64,000 nt of DNA, from positions 992,001-1,056,000 of the forward strand of contig JAUFOR010000001.1 in the NCBI GenBank assembly GCA_040285745.1, in the 5' to 3' direction. A program made the position numbers and the translations under genes. This DNA comes from Barthelona sp. PCE. Taxonomy: Eukaryota > Metamonada: BaSk clade. The notes under the pieces were generated by a model. The model was not told the DNA's origin, made no database searches, and worked only from the letters and a program-made list of their open reading frames with translations. Shown piece by piece: positions 32,457 to 42,382 of this stretch (positions are counted from its first letter, which is position 1; every line of letters starts with the position of its first letter).

Positions 32457-33470
32457 ATGAGAAGCTATTTAACGCATCTTTTTTTGTATCTTTTGATATC
32501 TTTTGCGATGGTTGACATCCAAACAAGGGCACATGAGGTTGAATATGGGGATTGTCGTTCTCTCTGTCAATTTTTTAAATACAGTCCAAATGAATGTAGT
32601 AAGTGTCAATACAGTGACTTCAGGTTTGGCTTGGGCATAAGGGCTCATGCAGCATGCATAAAGAAAGGTATTTCTAGAGAAACATGTCTTGATCAACTTG
32701 CTAAAGCCAAAAATCCCGCATTGAAATCCGCTCTCAACAAAAAAAATAGAGTTTCCCATAAGAAAATCTCAATTGTCGATTCGCACAAGACTACTGATAT
32801 TGTTGCTGAGACCATCGACATTCCTTTGTCAGGCATTTATGAGGATGAAATGCCCTCCATCCCTGGCAAGTGCACCTGCCCTGAGACCGAGCGCGTTCCT
32901 GCAGGTGCCTCATTCGGGTTTGATGGAGAAAAACATCACATCAAAGGTTGGCTGTGTCCACGTCAAGGATGCATGATATCTGATAAGCTTCAATTGCCCC
33001 CACGTCCCATAACTACGACATACGAGTTCAAGTTGATGGATCTCAATCCTCCCCCTCAGTATTCGAGGGGGCATGGTCGTCACAGAAGGCGTGTGCACAC
33101 TGAATCTATGACGCACACCGGCTCGCCCTCCATCACTGTGTTCTTCTCTGACAGTAGTCTCAGACGCTATGAAAGTGGAACTCCGCTAATGCTGAGCACG
33201 AAGAACGGTCTCGGTGTTGAGTCAGATAGTGTACAGTTAGTTCATTTCGTTGCAAAGAAGAGGAGCAGGACACGTCATCGTTATCATTGGAAAATTCGCA
33301 CTCAGCCACCTGTTGCACTCTTCAAAGCGGACGGAAAGGGTGGGATCATTCGCAGTGGTGATATTGTCTGCTTATCAATTAACTGCCAGCATTGTGAACG
33401 CAAACGCACCCGCCGTGGTGCTAGAAGAACGATTTGTGTTCCCACAAAGAAGTACGTTGTTGCTTTTTAA
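32457..33470 (+). CDS. secreted Cys-containing protein, unknown function
   Basis: 337 residues from the ATG at 32457, chosen because it opens with a typical signal peptide (MRSYLTHLFLYLLISFAMVD, probable cleavage near residue 25). The mature part begins with a Cys-rich patch (GDCRSLCQFF, NECSKCQYS, then Cys around residues 65 and 75), suggesting disulfides. Next come a basic linker, a PGKCTCPE segment, a basic HGRHRRR stretch and a C-terminal beta-rich part ending in a Cys/Arg-rich motif (CQHCERKRTRR, then RRTICVP). No membrane anchor follows, so secretion or delivery to vacuole/lysosome is expected. I do not recognise the family. Confidence 0.75.
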   Translation: MRSYLTHLFLYLLISFAMVDIQTRAHEVEYGDCRSLCQFFKYSPNECSKCQYSDFRFGLGIRAHAACIKKGISRETCLDQLAKAKNPALKSALNKKNRVSHKKISIVDSHKTTDIVAETIDIPLSGIYEDEMPSIPGKCTCPETERVPAGASFGFDGEKHHIKGWLCPRQGCMISDKLQLPPRPITTTYEFKLMDLNPPPQYSRGHGRHRRRVHTESMTHTGSPSITVFFSDSSLRRYESGTPLMLSTKNGLGVESDSVQLVHFVAKKRSRTRHRYHWKIRTQPPVALFKADGKGGIIRSGDIVCLSINCQHCERKRTRRGARRTICVPTKKYVVAF

Positions 33471-33496
33471 TAAATTTTTTCTTGAGTGCAGGTTAG

Positions 33497-33519
33497 CTTG
33501 ATCCAACGTTTGCATCAAG
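33497..33519. other. intergenic imperfect hairpin
   Basis: CTTGAT pairs with ATCAAG, then a C-C mismatch, then CAA with TTG around a CGT loop. It lies 27 bp downstream of the secreted-protein stop and 122 bp upstream of the proteasome gene, a position compatible with 3'-end processing of the former. Role unproven. Confidence 0.35.
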
Positions 33520-33640
33520 TCAAATATTGTACATCGGGGATATTTATACAATGTAGCCTAATGGACCTGTAGAACAATGCTTAGTACAAAGACATGAAGA
33601 GAATGTTGTATACAGCTTCTAAACCTTTTACAGACAAAAA

Positions 33641-34348
33641 ATGCTGCAAAATATCTCTAAAACGCAGGGCAGAATCGCAGTACCGCCAAAAGAAATTGAT
33701 TCCAAAGTTGTGAGTGATACCTTTAACTTTAATTATGGTACAACAACACTTGCATTTGTTTTCGAAGAAGGAATCATCGTTGCTGCTGATTCTCGTGCTA
33801 CACAGGGTAATCTGATTGCCAACCGCAAGACTAAAAAAGTATTAGAGATCACACCACATTTATTGGGCACTATGGCAGGTGGAGCTGCTGATTGTGCGTT
33901 CTGGGAGCGCGTGTTGACAAAGAGAGCGCAACTATATGAGCTGCAAAACAATGAGCGCATATCTGCCAAGGCGGCATCCAAAGTGCTCGCTGATATGGTA
34001 TACAGATTCAAGGGCCGTGGTCTTGTAATGGGAACAATGGTCTGTGGCTACGATAATGATGAGCCAGCAGTCTACTATGTCGAAGATAACGGCCAACGCA
34101 TAAAGGGAAAGCTTTTCAGTGTAGGTTCCGGATCAACATTCGCTTATGGTGTGCTTGATACGGAGTATCGCTATGACATGAATGCAGAAGAGGCTATTGA
34201 GCTTGCAAGAGAAGCAATCTATCGTGCCCAACACAGAGACGCGTATTCAGGAAACTACATCAATATCTATCACATCAAACCCGATGGATGGGAGCACGTC
34301 CAGTACACTGACTGCACAGAAGTGATGGACCACTATCAAAGAGACTAA
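33641..34348 (+). CDS. 20S proteasome subunit beta-5 (chymotrypsin-like)
   Basis: This is a 235-residue threonine protease. A 33-residue propeptide ends in Gly33, and the catalytic nucleophile Thr34 starts TTTLAF. Counting from it, Asp17 (AADSRAT) and Lys33 (TKKVLEI) sit at the canonical positions, and GTMAGGAADCAFWERVL and the GSGS loop are typical of beta-5 (PSMB5). The protein should be autocleaved and assemble in the inner beta ring, where it performs chymotrypsin-like cleavage. The propeptide is short relative to animal and fungal beta-5. The gene is intronless. Confidence 0.96.
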   Translation: MLQNISKTQGRIAVPPKEIDSKVVSDTFNFNYGTTTLAFVFEEGIIVAADSRATQGNLIANRKTKKVLEITPHLLGTMAGGAADCAFWERVLTKRAQLYELQNNERISAKAASKVLADMVYRFKGRGLVMGTMVCGYDNDEPAVYYVEDNGQRIKGKLFSVGSGSTFAYGVLDTEYRYDMNAEEAIELAREAIYRAQHRDAYSGNYINIYHIKPDGWEHVQYTDCTEVMDHYQRD

Positions 34349-34382
34349 TAAATAGGTGATTTACTACAGAACCAGTATTCAA

Positions 34383-35087
34383 CTAGATCTCGCTATACGC
34401 CACGGTACTGTTCTTCTTATCATACTTCAGCGTCAGGTGAAGGATATATGCGTCAAAAATCATAACCATCCATGACTGGAGGAGCCATGGCAATTGCTTC
34501 ACGATATTTCTCCATGAAATCTCGGCGAGAACAATAGCGAGACCATAAAAGAGGTTTCCAAGAGCAGATAGCAGGCACATGATCTTCGATATCGTCTCAG
34601 CTTTCTTCGTCTTTAACGTTTTAACAATTTGTACAACACGTGATCCTACATAGCAAACAGCGGCTATATATCCAAGAAACTGGCCAAATTCACTCTCTTC
34701 GGCCTTTTTAGTCTCCTTAATAACCCTTTGAGCAAAAGCAGGCACAAAAAGAAAAGCTAAAAATGCTGCATTAAGACTTGGTAATGTAACAGTGCTTTCT
34801 TCAGACATCTTCTTGTTCTTCTTATTATAATGTAGTGTAAGAATCAGAATAATTGAATCCATAACAAAGAAATAAACATTTGTAAAAAACTGTGAAAAGA
34901 CAAACCCTCCATTCAACAGTAGACCGAACATACTGATAAAATCTGCAACTACCCAGAAAACGATCATCCCCACAGCCATATCTTCGTTGTTTTTTAATTT
35001 CCACATCTTGACTATTTGTGGAGTTTGTACAAAAAACCACAACACGAACGATATTGTCCCAATAAGCTCTGCGAAACTGCTTGCCAT
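34383..35087 (-). CDS. PQ-loop repeat membrane protein
   Basis: 234 residues with about seven hydrophobic segments. The first PQ-loop motif is clear (FVQTPQIVKMWKLKN, Pro23-Gln24). The second (GSRVVQIVKTLKTKKAETIS, about residues 147-166) keeps the Gln and the basic follow-up but not the Pro. This two-repeat layout matches the cystinosin/PQLC2/SWEET-like PQ-loop fold of lysosomal or vacuolar amino-acid and sugar transporters, though substrate cannot be read. The end has several charged residues and no dileucine sorting motif that I can see. It is convergent with the proteasome gene (34 bp apart). Confidence 0.82.
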   Translation of the reverse strand: MASSFAELIGTISFVLWFFVQTPQIVKMWKLKNNEDMAVGMIVFWVVADFISMFGLLLNGGFVFSQFFTNVYFFVMDSIILILTLHYNKKNKKMSEESTVTLPSLNAAFLAFLFVPAFAQRVIKETKKAEESEFGQFLGYIAAVCYVGSRVVQIVKTLKTKKAETISKIMCLLSALGNLFYGLAIVLAEISWRNIVKQLPWLLQSWMVMIFDAYILHLTLKYDKKNSTVAYSEI

Positions 35088-35247
35088 TTTAACAAACCCT
35101 ATAAAATGGAAATAAAACAGATTACAATTTGTTCTCTCGACTAGTCTACATAATACAACACTGATTTATTTGAATAATCTAAGGAATAGTCATAAACATT
35201 GTTCTATCACAATCCAGAAAAGAAATAATTCCATGCAGGCAATACAC

Positions 35248-38200
35248 CTAATCATCCGCTTCACTACTGAATATCAATGTTTTAGCACTGAAAAACCATC
35301 GTAAACGCTCCAAAACCTCTGCGGGTTCTTCCAGTATTGGATGCTTCTCCTGCTCTGAACCTTTAAATCCGAACATACGACCTCCTCCCTTTAGCAACTT
35401 TCCAATTTTCAACACTGAAAACGATTTCTTTTGCTCTCTATCCAGGAAATAACGAAGGAACTCGTTCCAGCCACCATCAAGCGAGCAAACATCTGCAGAT
35501 CCAAGTATCGAATCTACAACTCCACCTACACTCGATAGAACAGATCCACCCAGCTTTGATATGGTCCTAATAGCGTCCATAGGACTCAGAACAACACTAT
35601 TATCTATCACACCGAAAATACCTGCAACATTTCCAAGAATATTCATATTTCCAATAGTTTTTGCAACTAACACGGGTATCACACCTCGAACTTTTGCAAA
35701 AAAGAACTCAATACCACGGTATAACGAAGAAAAATGATCCTGAACTACAATGTAGTCGATATCAATATTGAAACTCGAAATTGATGCCCTCTTTGAGAGG
35801 CCACCAATCATCGAAAGCGTAAGCGGGTCCAGTTGAAGGAAGAAATCACAGCTCCTACTTATATTAACAACCGGTTCTTCTTTGTCAACCTGCTTTCCTT
35901 TAGTTTCTGCAAAAATGTCAGCCAAAATCTGAGAGATTCGAGAAGCAATGCTACGAAGCACAAATAGGTTCGGCACAACGCGAACATCCGCAGGGTTAAC
36001 GACAGATACAAAAGATGAAAGACATGAGTTGAACTCTGCCTTAATAGAAAACAGGCTGTCAAGTGACGACGGGCTGATGAGCAGCACATTACTACCTACA
36101 ACAAACGGGATAGAGACATCCAAACGAAGTCCACACAGGGTCATATCCTCGTCGAAACCAACAAGCACATTGCACCGCTCAACAAATATGTTAACAGCGT
36201 GACCGAAAATGACACGAAGGAAATGTATGCGGATATCAATGTTTGGAATATCCACACCAACAAATGGCAATGGTTTAGACTCCTGCGTTGCTGCGATCAC
36301 TGTCCATCTAGTAATACTATCATTACAGCTCTTCTCAACATCGATATCCCCAAACGCAATATGTCCACCTACACCGTCCTCAAATGCACTCAAGTCAACA
36401 CTGTGTACTTTTCCGTTAAATGAAACCAACAGTGCTGGTGGACAAAAACACGTTGAAATGAAACGCTGAGAGAGTACATCGTGCGATAAGGCACCCACGT
36501 CAACTTTCATACTAACGTCGATGCTGTTTGCAATTTGAAAAGTGGCGCTGGCTATGAGTAACCAACCGAACTCTCGACGCTCAATAGTAAACAAAATTCT
36601 CATCAAAACAACTTGGTCATTAACAACAAGCTTTCGTGTTTCAATGTAACTTCCCACGTCCCTGTCAACAGAGAATTCTTCAAAGATGCTACTTGTGCTC
36701 TGAATGAACTTGCGTGAGGTGTTCTCAACATACTCTTGCGGAACTGTACACAAAACGATGCTCATCTTTCCAGCTTGAACAGCACCATTATCAGCACAAC
36801 CATTGAATTCCTGATCTGATACAACGGTCTCGACCCCACAGCCTACATGCTGAAACGCTTTGTTGTCAACAAACACAACAAGATCCGTTTCGTTACGTAC
36901 AACAAGATCGTACTCTACAATAACACGCACCTGAGGCGTACTGCCGTCCGTCCAGACCGTTATTCCAGACCACGTGAGCGCTTCTATCTTACCAGTATAC
37001 TCGCGCGGAATAAAGAACTCAAACAGTGCCTCTTCGTGCTCGTTCCGCAAAGCAACTGTGTTTCCCTCTGTTCCTGTAACAAAAACAAACATGTTTGAAA
37101 GTGGGGGCACATCACAACCATAAAACGTAAAAGGGAAGGATGTGTTGTTACAAATCTCAACAGCTGGTGAGATGAGCACAATGTCTGAAAGCGGAACATC
37201 TCTAATGCAAAAGTATGGATATACGTTGACACGCCGTGGTGCTTCCTCGAATATAATCGGGTTAGTTCCATCGAACTGAAAATAGTACTCTTGAAAAGAG
37301 TCGAATGACGCGCTGAGCCACATTGTCTCGCCATGTTTGAGATAGCTCTCTTTTGTTCCGATACGCACATAAACTCCCATAGGCATCCCATTAACAATAC
37401 CGTACCTGCTGCTCAGTACTAGAAGTGTCTCTGTAAAACGTCTGTTGAGACGAAAAACACCCACTGACTGTGAAAACAACTCAACCAAATGTGTGTCCGG
37501 ATTGATTTCATCACCTGACAGCAGTGCTTTCATTGGAACATTGAACAAAACGCGATCATCGCTCGAGAAAACAGAAACATCGTCAACTGACATCAGTCGA
37601 ACCCTATGCCCAGGTAAACACGGTGCTATACCTTCATCCGACATGACGGACAAATCCGTCTCAGTTCGATTGATGAGGAACACAGGGCGATAGTAAATCG
37701 ATGGAACATTAACGACGACCTTGTCAAGAACAACTGAGATGGAAGGTTTGACAGAGGCGCGAACGCCGCAGCTCAAAACTCGGTGGCGTATCATAGATAC
37801 CTGATCGCGCATGTCAACCGTAGCTTCCAAATGTAGCACGTTTGCTCGAAGTTGAAAACTCACTGTAGCATCAAGTAGTACAGTATTATGTACATGTACA
37901 GTGAATTTGATGATATCGTTTTTCCAGCATAAAAGGAAATTGAAGGAACCTTTCTCTACTTCCAATTTTTTTCCAGAATACCCAAAATTTGGACCAGCAA
38001 TGCTGAGAGATCCATCTTGAAGGTTGAATTCAATGTTACATTGGGCGCTAGCAACGGAAAATTCAATTTTGAGACCATTCCAGACCATTTTGGCCAGAGA
38101 AATATGCTGCAAAAACCATGATTGGTCTCTACCAATCAAATCATTGATTACTGAGCTTGGCTTTGATTCTGATGCTCCCATTCTCGCAATAACAGCAGGA

Positions 38201-39771
38201 GCATCGAGGGAAGCAGGGGTATACTCACTGCTGGAGACATGCAATACATTGGTAATCCATTTGCCACAGTACTTTGTTCTCCCTACACAGATGGAAATTT
38301 CCGAAAAGTCCAATGAATACGTGTCCCCAAATGACAGTGCGTGCCATTCATTAGTGATTGGACAGTTAAAATCCAATACGAGATCGTGAACCGACACAAT
38401 ATCAGATTTAAGTTCCTTTACCGACAGGATAAGACCAACATCAAATTCTTTGGGTTTCTTCTCCTGTTGGGTGACACTTTGTGCTATCAGCGGTGAAATA
38501 AACAGATCCAGAAAACCATCAAGCATATCTGTTAAGAAAGACTGCTGAAGCTGCACTACTTGTGCTAAAAACCCAATATTGGGAATACAAACTAACGAAA
38601 CACTCACTGTCTTAATACTGTCCAGGATCAGCTCACATTCTTCAACGTTTAAGAACGAATATGCCTCATTTTCGGTCTCATTCGACTCAGTCAGTTTCAC
38701 TCCACCGACTTTAACACCTCTTCCGTCGTATGAAACGCTCGAGAAGCAAAGAACACATGCATCAAGCTCCAGTACAATCATAGGACATACTACGGTCAAG
38801 CTTGTTGGTAATCTAAATGGCTCATCAAGCTCAACTGTGTGATCAAGAGCGAATGACTGCATGATACTGGAGAATATGGATCTCTTTTTTGCTCGCTTCT
38901 TCTCCTTTGCTCGCTTCTTCTGCTGCTTCAGACGCTTTTTCTCCATACGCCGTATCTGCCTCTGCCGTTTACGCTCCGAGAGCTCGGACTCAGCATCATC
39001 CTCACTTGAGACTGTACTTAGCGTGTCTTCTTCAGTTTGGACTTCCACGACCGGCTCTGGTCTCTTGTATCCATCAACTATGGCTTTCAGTTGGTTAAAT
39101 GAAAGAGAGCAGTTGTCAACAACGACTTCTGCAGTCTGTCTGCTAATAACCGCATCAATGCAAAGATTCTCCACAATCCCCTCAATGTTAAACGCGTTCA
39201 GGCTCAGAGTAACATGCGACATTAACAACAACGGGGACAACCCGCTGAAAAAACTCACGGGAGACGTGAAGGCAGGCTGGTACGACAGTTGTCCAATAGA
39301 CAAGTTAACAAAATCATCAACAATGACTTGTAAATTGCGTATGAGAAGGCTGCTAGACTGAAACAGTACATCCTTAAAAGATACGTTCAGGCTGCCATCA
39401 TTTCCATCGCTATCTGTTTCCGATTCTGTAGTAAATTCTGTATTCTGTTCTTCGGCTTTAACCTTTGTTTCAGACGATATATCAAACGACAGCGATTTAA
39501 CATGAAGATTTACGTGATTAATTTCAATTGTTGAAGGACTGATAAGCGATTCATTCTTAAATGCAAGAGTAAATGAAAAACTGCCGACCTTACACTCAAC
39601 TATTGGCAAATGCAAAATGTTTGACAGGAAATCTGGTCTTAAGTATATATCCTTCAAGTGTATATGTGATTGAGAAAGGCTCAACCTCATCGAAGAAATG
39701 TCAAAATCTTCAATAATGTTATGCAATGCATTGCGAAGAATTTTCTCAACTCTCCTTTGCAAAAACCCCAT
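35248..39771 (-). CDS. Vps13-like bridge lipid-transfer protein (short)
   Basis: 1507 residues from the ATG at 39769-39771, chosen because it puts the chorein amino terminus first: MGFLQRRVEKILRNALHNII, then HIHLKDIYLRPDFL. This pattern is typical of Vps13/ATG2 chorein_N proteins, which form a hydrophobic groove that moves phospholipids between membranes at contact sites. A Lys/Arg-rich segment lies around residues 265-300. The long middle is beta-strand-rich. The end (GNMNILGNVAGIFGVID, KLGGSVLSSVGGVVDSILG) resembles the Vps13 carboxyl region with amphipathic Gly-rich helices. Fungal and animal Vps13 exceed 3000 residues, so this is a compact relative. Confidence 0.8.
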   Translation of the reverse strand: MGFLQRRVEKILRNALHNIIEDFDISSMRLSLSQSHIHLKDIYLRPDFLSNILHLPIVECKVGSFSFTLAFKNESLISPSTIEINHVNLHVKSLSFDISSETKVKAEEQNTEFTTESETDSDGNDGSLNVSFKDVLFQSSSLLIRNLQVIVDDFVNLSIGQLSYQPAFTSPVSFFSGLSPLLLMSHVTLSLNAFNIEGIVENLCIDAVISRQTAEVVVDNCSLSFNQLKAIVDGYKRPEPVVEVQTEEDTLSTVSSEDDAESELSERKRQRQIRRMEKKRLKQQKKRAKEKKRAKKRSIFSSIMQSFALDHTVELDEPFRLPTSLTVVCPMIVLELDACVLCFSSVSYDGRGVKVGGVKLTESNETENEAYSFLNVEECELILDSIKTVSVSLVCIPNIGFLAQVVQLQQSFLTDMLDGFLDLFISPLIAQSVTQQEKKPKEFDVGLILSVKELKSDIVSVHDLVLDFNCPITNEWHALSFGDTYSLDFSEISICVGRTKYCGKWITNVLHVSSSEYTPASLDAPAVIARMGASESKPSSVINDLIGRDQSWFLQHISLAKMVWNGLKIEFSVASAQCNIEFNLQDGSLSIAGPNFGYSGKKLEVEKGSFNFLLCWKNDIIKFTVHVHNTVLLDATVSFQLRANVLHLEATVDMRDQVSMIRHRVLSCGVRASVKPSISVVLDKVVVNVPSIYYRPVFLINRTETDLSVMSDEGIAPCLPGHRVRLMSVDDVSVFSSDDRVLFNVPMKALLSGDEINPDTHLVELFSQSVGVFRLNRRFTETLLVLSSRYGIVNGMPMGVYVRIGTKESYLKHGETMWLSASFDSFQEYYFQFDGTNPIIFEEAPRRVNVYPYFCIRDVPLSDIVLISPAVEICNNTSFPFTFYGCDVPPLSNMFVFVTGTEGNTVALRNEHEEALFEFFIPREYTGKIEALTWSGITVWTDGSTPQVRVIVEYDLVVRNETDLVVFVDNKAFQHVGCGVETVVSDQEFNGCADNGAVQAGKMSIVLCTVPQEYVENTSRKFIQSTSSIFEEFSVDRDVGSYIETRKLVVNDQVVLMRILFTIERREFGWLLIASATFQIANSIDVSMKVDVGALSHDVLSQRFISTCFCPPALLVSFNGKVHSVDLSAFEDGVGGHIAFGDIDVEKSCNDSITRWTVIAATQESKPLPFVGVDIPNIDIRIHFLRVIFGHAVNIFVERCNVLVGFDEDMTLCGLRLDVSIPFVVGSNVLLISPSSLDSLFSIKAEFNSCLSSFVSVVNPADVRVVPNLFVLRSIASRISQILADIFAETKGKQVDKEEPVVNISRSCDFFLQLDPLTLSMIGGLSKRASISSFNIDIDYIVVQDHFSSLYRGIEFFFAKVRGVIPVLVAKTIGNMNILGNVAGIFGVIDNSVVLSPMDAIRTISKLGGSVLSSVGGVVDSILGSADVCSLDGGWNEFLRYFLDREQKKSFSVLKIGKLLKGGGRMFGFKGSEQEKHPILEEPAEVLERLRWFFSAKTLIFSSEADD

Positions 39772-39834
39772 CAATTGATCAAAAAAGACAACAAAAGTGT
39801 GATGTAAAAGATTAAAATGTAAAAACACTACAAT

Positions 39835-40692
39835 TTACTCAGAAGGACGCTTTCTCTTACCCAAATCAAATGTATTGAATGTGGCAGTGATCAGACCTCC
39901 CCTGTTCAAACGTTCAATGTCAGTCTGTATCACGTCATCCTCATATTTCTCATTGGGATGGTGAGTCTTGAAAAGCATGACTTTGGCGCATTTAAAGGCA
40001 AGCGCAATCTCCTGGACGACCTGGTACATGCTACAATTCATACCGTCGCTCAGAATCGGCACGAAAATTCGCTGTCTGTCATCCTCTGCTGCATCTTCAT
40101 TGATTGCATCCTTATGAACGATCAGGATACCGCTCTCAGCCTCGATGACATCCTTAAGAACCCAGTAACTGGGAGCCCACTTGCTGCCCACATACTTGAA
40201 ATTCCCGTAGTTTATATAAAGAATATCGGACAATAACGTTCTATTAAAACGCTCAACGACATTATCCACGTAATTGTAGACTACACGGATATAAGAAACG
40301 TTGGTTAGTACAAGGAGACGCTCATTCTTCTTGCCCAATGAATTAATATTGTATGTGTTCCAAATATTGATTATATCTTCCCCTTGTGTGCTGAGGCTGC
40401 TTGAAACTGCGTCATAAATTCTCTTAACGTTCTCATCTTGGGAATAAATGGGATCCTCAAGTAAAGAAGTAAACTTTCTCACATCTCCAAGATTTGCAAC
40501 TGTGTGAAGTCGTGTGATCGGGGGAAGATCATTAAGACTGAGATACTCTTCCTCTTCTTCCTCTTCTTGCTTTTCAATAGGAATTTCTATCAATTCTTCA
40601 ACTTCTTCTTTGACAGAAGGAACTTCTTCAACCTCATCATGATCTTCCTCGTGAGGTAACTCGACCTTGGATTCGTTTTCAATATCGGTCAT
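39835..40692 (-). CDS. unknown protein with acidic N terminus and PH-like domain
   Basis: 285 residues from the ATG at 40690-40692. Residues 1-60 are very acidic with repeated Glu/Val blocks, probably disordered. Residues about 110-285 look like a single PH/GRAM/hSac2-type domain: ERLLVLTNVSYIRVVYNY, then a segment with ILYINYGNFKYVG and IFVPILSD, similar in pattern to hSac2/TPRG1-type domains. I rate this domain assignment as weak. The end is basic (GKRKRPSE). The gene is divergent from the coiled-coil gene at 40742 across only 49 bp. Confidence 0.6.
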   Translation of the reverse strand: MTDIENESKVELPHEEDHDEVEEVPSVKEEVEELIEIPIEKQEEEEEEEYLSLNDLPPITRLHTVANLGDVRKFTSLLEDPIYSQDENVKRIYDAVSSSLSTQGEDIINIWNTYNINSLGKKNERLLVLTNVSYIRVVYNYVDNVVERFNRTLLSDILYINYGNFKYVGSKWAPSYWVLKDVIEAESGILIVHKDAINEDAAEDDRQRIFVPILSDGMNCSMYQVVQEIALAFKCAKVMLFKTHHPNEKYEDDVIQTDIERLNRGGLITATFNTFDLGKRKRPSE

Positions 40693-40741
40693 CAGTGTAG
40701 AAATGGAAAAAACTGTTAGCACGTTTTAACCCTTAATCAGT
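40693..40741. promoter_or_regulatory. 49-bp bidirectional promoter spacer
   Basis: Two divergent start codons are separated by 49 bp, so both promoters must share or sit inside this AT-rich spacer (contains GTTTTAACCCTTAA). No TATA-like site is seen. This bounds how small promoters can be here, with the caveat that either start could be misassigned. Confidence 0.4.
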
Positions 40742-42286
40742 ATGAGTGAAAACAAAGTCACACAGCTTCATGGCCGTATTATTGAAGCTGTACCATCCTT
40801 GCGAAGCTTTCCTTGTGGACGTTTTTCAAATGCCAATTTTGACGATCAACAGATTATTCTGGGGCTTACAATTGCTGAACTTGGGGACAAACGCCTGTTA
40901 AACCTCACAGAAGCACGGGAACGAGAGATTATTCGAGAGCGGAGACAACAATTAACGTTTGATCAACGTGAACGTAATGCAGCACAGTATGAGCGGGATT
41001 TTTACACAACTGCAGTCGATTTGGCCTCAGGATTATGTCCTGGCACACTTCCCGACGTGGATACATTGGTTTGTAAGAAAAGCGCCTTCTTCAGTCTGAG
41101 CAGTTCGTTGTCCGGTGTAGTTGAGGCAAGAAAGGGGATTTCTACACGAAAGACGATCTCTCCAAGAGTTCAAAGTCCATTACGTCGAAAACCAGAAACT
41201 GCAATTCCTTCATCACCTTCGCCAAAGCCCAAACCCAAACCGCAGACCAACAAAAGAGAGAGACCACGCCGCAAGATTGTGGCCTCTGCTGACGACATTT
41301 TTGGAGCTCCAAGTGGGGTTAGAGAACATGCAAGACGTCAGGAAGAGTTTGTTACAAAAACCTCCAACAGTAATAGTGAAGAGATCGCGGCATTGCAGGC
41401 CAAAGTTCGATCCCTTGAGATGGAAAATATGAAGTTGAGATCAATGCACGAGCAAGTGCAAGAGAATGTGCAGAAGGCGTTTCCATCAAACTCTGGCAGT
41501 GAATTCTTCGACTTCTACATCCGTCGTCTAACGTTTTTGGAGGAACAGCTCGTGCTCACAAGCTCTGTCAACCATCTCCTAACCAAGAACAACGCGAGTC
41601 TGGTGACGACATGCATAGAAAATGAGTTAGACCTGCCAGTGTTGTCACAAGTCCCAGATGAAGAGTCCGTCTTTGAAGATCCACCAGTGCTCAACCCCAC
41701 AGCGTGCGCAACGCTGGCTGATGCTCTTGTTCGCGTTTTGGGTACTTTACCTGTCCTTGAGTCCGTATCGCGACAGACTGTACTTGATGCGCAACAGGCT
41801 CTCTTGAGCGTTCTTCCTTCCCTTGTTAAGATTCTTCCCACGCATACACCGATCACAGACTTGTCTTTCACGGGTATTGATGAGTTCCAGTCGATTGATC
41901 TTGATGGTTTCCTAAGAAAGGACGTCAAACCAGTTCTTAAAAAAGTTAAGGGAGGCTCTGTACGGTCGGAGATCATGGCTTTGATAAAATTCCTCGTATC
42001 CTTGCTTGGCAGAATGGGGGAAGCCTTTGCAATAGTTTCAAATAATACCGTCGAGGATATTCATAGAAGGCCTGCTTCTCGTGAGAAATCATCTGCTTCT
42101 GAAGCAAGAGACTCAAGAAGCGCAGTTCCCCAACCATGTATTATTGCTTTTCGGGATTTTATGGATATTTTCTACACATTTCAGGCGAATCCCGATTCAT
42201 CCGGTTTAAAGCTTTTGCTTGATCATTTGAAAGAAAATTCAAGTGAAATGATGGATCTTGCAGACTATTTGGAGGTCCAAATGTAA
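40742..42286 (+). CDS. unknown coiled-coil protein
   Basis: 514 residues. An amino-terminal part contains a charged helix rich in Arg/Glu (AREREIIRERRQQ) around residues 58-75. Residues 130-180 are a disordered basic linker with SPSPKPKPKPQ and RERPRRK. Residues 205-260 form a short coiled coil (AALQAKVRSLEMENMKLRSM). The remaining 250 residues look helical and globular. Nothing identifies a family; a cytoskeletal or scaffold role is a guess. It lies 96 bp before the STE20-type kinase start on the same strand, so a functional link with the kinase is possible but not shown. Confidence 0.7.
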   Translation: MSENKVTQLHGRIIEAVPSLRSFPCGRFSNANFDDQQIILGLTIAELGDKRLLNLTEAREREIIRERRQQLTFDQRERNAAQYERDFYTTAVDLASGLCPGTLPDVDTLVCKKSAFFSLSSSLSGVVEARKGISTRKTISPRVQSPLRRKPETAIPSSPSPKPKPKPQTNKRERPRRKIVASADDIFGAPSGVREHARRQEEFVTKTSNSNSEEIAALQAKVRSLEMENMKLRSMHEQVQENVQKAFPSNSGSEFFDFYIRRLTFLEEQLVLTSSVNHLLTKNNASLVTTCIENELDLPVLSQVPDEESVFEDPPVLNPTACATLADALVRVLGTLPVLESVSRQTVLDAQQALLSVLPSLVKILPTHTPITDLSFTGIDEFQSIDLDGFLRKDVKPVLKKVKGGSVRSEIMALIKFLVSLLGRMGEAFAIVSNNTVEDIHRRPASREKSSASEARDSRSAVPQPCIIAFRDFMDIFYTFQANPDSSGLKLLLDHLKENSSEMMDLADYLEVQM

Positions 42287-42382
42287 ATATGTGTTATAAT
42301 CGAGAATTTTGTATCTGAAAATTTGCTCCTTTTCAAGCACTATTTTTGTGTTTTAAATATTTGTGTAAGTACCAATCAAGTG

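Noticed and set aside
42323-42382. Twenty-codon upstream extension of the kinase
   Set aside because: Hydrophobic AT-derived residues before a good ATG next to the kinase domain; not needed for the fold.
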